From assembly GCA_903872255.1 (NCBI GenBank), contig CAIQJW010000044.1:1-5817 (forward strand): DNA of 5,817 nt, in the 5' to 3' direction. Position 1 is the first letter of the stretch; each line of letters starts with the position of its first letter. This document shows positions 5,104-5,817 of this stretch, piece by piece. The stretch is from an uncultured delta proteobacterium. GTDB taxonomy: Bacteria; Desulfobacterota; Syntrophorhabdia; Syntrophorhabdales; Syntrophorhabdaceae. The notes below the pieces were generated by a model. It saw only the letters and a program-made list of their open reading frames with translations, ran no database searches and was not told the origin of the DNA. The position numbers were made by a program, and so were the translations under genes.

Positions 5104-5643
5104 TTGAATACGTATATGGAGTTTTACGAAAAAGAAGTCAAGTCGGCGATGATCAGACGTTTCCAATACAAGAACGTTATGGAAGTGCCGAAGATCGTTA
5201 AGATCACCTTGAATATAGGCCTCGGTGAGGCCCTGCAGAACATAAAGGCCCTCGATGCGGCATCAGGCGACGTAAGATCGATCACCGGACAGAAGCCGGT
5301 CATTACGAAAGCGAAAAAATCAATAGCATCCTTTAAGCTGCGTGAAGGCCAGTCTATAGGGTGTATGGTTACCTTACGGCGGGAAAGGATGTACGAATTT
5401 TATCGCAAGCTCGTAACGATCGTTCTGCCGAGGGTCAGGGACTTTAAAGGTGTATCTCCGAAATCTTTCGATGGCCGCGGGAATTACACCCTTGGTATGA
5501 AAGAGCAGATCATTTTTCCCGAGATCGAATACGATAAGATCGACAAGGTCAGAGGGATGAACATAACAATTACGACAACCGCGAAAACGGATGAAGAAGG
5601 CCATGAGCTTTTAAAACTCATGGGCATGCCTTTCAGGAGTTGA
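5104..5643 (+). CDS. rplE: 50S ribosomal protein L5
   Basis: The 179-residue product has exactly the E. coli L5 length when started at TTG 5104. It reads MNTYMEFYEKEVKSAMIRRF, then YKNVMEVPKIVKITLNIGLG (22-41), the L5 N-terminal signature region. Later landmarks are TGQKPVITKAKKSIASFKLR (61-80), IGCMVTLRRERMYEFYRKL (85-103), FKGVSPKSFDGRGNYTLG (114-131) and the end LLKLMGMPF. L5 binds 5S rRNA and forms part of the central protuberance, contacting P-site tRNA and S13. An ATG at residue 5 would give a shorter product without a properly spaced ribosome binding site. In E. coli the S8 autoregulatory target lies around the rplE start; I could not recognise such a structure here by eye. Confidence 0.97.
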   Translation: MNTYMEFYEKEVKSAMIRRFQYKNVMEVPKIVKITLNIGLGEALQNIKALDAASGDVRSITGQKPVITKAKKSIASFKLREGQSIGCMVTLRRERMYEFYRKLVTIVLPRVRDFKGVSPKSFDGRGNYTLGMKEQIIFPEIEYDKIDKVRGMNITITTTAKTDEEGHELLKLMGMPFRS

Positions 5644-5655
5644 TGGAGGACTTTC

Positions 5656-5817
5656 ATGGCAAGAAAAGCAATGATAGAGAAAGCAAAGAGGGCGCCGAAA
5701 TTCAAAGTACGCGTACGCAATAGATGCGCCGTCTGCGGTAGACCGAGGGCATTTATCAGGAAATTTCAGATGTGCAGGGTCTGTTTCAGGCTCTATTCCC
5801 TGAGGGGCGAAGTCCCC
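5656..5817 (+). CDS. rpsN: 30S ribosomal protein S14, zinc-binding type Z (3' truncated by window)
   Basis: The 54 visible codons read MARKAMIEKAKRAPKFKVRV, then NRCAVCGRPRAFIRKFQMCRVCF and LYSLRGEVP at the window edge. This is the short (about 61 residue) type Z S14, also called rpsZ in some annotations, rather than the long 101-residue form of E. coli. The zinc ribbon cysteines are all present at 24, 27, 40 and 43. S14 completes the 30S head next to S3, S10 and S19. GGAGGA at 5645-5650 is 5 nt before the ATG. About seven residues and the stop should follow just past the window. The next gene expected from the spc order is rpsH (S8). Confidence 0.96.
   Translation, partial: MARKAMIEKAKRAPKFKVRVRNRCAVCGRPRAFIRKFQMCRVCFRLYSLRGEVP

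Noticed and set aside
5790..5817. GGGG/CCCC inverted repeat near the window end, as a possible terminator
   Set aside because: It lies inside the rpsN coding sequence with a short stem and no visible T-tract. The spc gene order is expected to continue.

Overview
This window is a dense ribosomal protein gene cluster read entirely on the + strand. It is the S10 operon running directly into the start of the spc operon, preceded by the tail of an elongation factor Tu gene. Every base is coding or lies in a gap of at most 17 nt. There is no RNA gene, mobile element, CRISPR array, repeat family, clear promoter or clear terminator.

The source is a bacterium: bacterial-type S10, L4, L23, L2, S19, L22, S3, L16, L29, S17, L14, L24, L5 and S14, with strong AGGAGG-type ribosome binding sites. 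Base composition is moderate. The mix of a zinc-type short S14, a four-cysteine L24, tuf immediately upstream of rpsJ and the L2 C-terminal sequence would fit a deltaproteobacterial (Desulfobacterota-like) lineage, but that placement is a weak inference and no taxon is claimed.

Layout: 3' end of tuf (2-121); rpsJ (134-439); rplD (449-1072); rplW (1069-1356); rplB (1356-2183); rpsS (2194-2484, GTG start); rplV (2490-2822); rpsC (2840-3484); rplP (3484-3900); rpmC (3897-4082); rpsQ (4101-4409); rplN (4390-4758); rplX (4766-5089); rplE (5104-5643, TTG start); and a type Z rpsN truncated by the window end (5656-5817). Many junctions are ATGA or TAATG overlaps, which suggests one polycistronic mRNA with translational coupling. 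The products are parts of both ribosomal subunits plus the factor that delivers aminoacyl-tRNA; S10 also acts as NusE in antitermination.

The main oddity is that rplC (ribosomal protein L3), which normally lies between rpsJ and rplD, is absent: only 9 nt separate the two genes. No L3-like sequence occurs elsewhere in the window. Either rplC has moved in this genome or the assembly is missing a segment. A second oddity is that rpsQ has a C-terminal extension that overlaps the start of rplN by 20 nt, so the usual S10/spc operon boundary is gone. Otherwise this is ordinary housekeeping DNA, and I see no evidence of a previously undescribed system.
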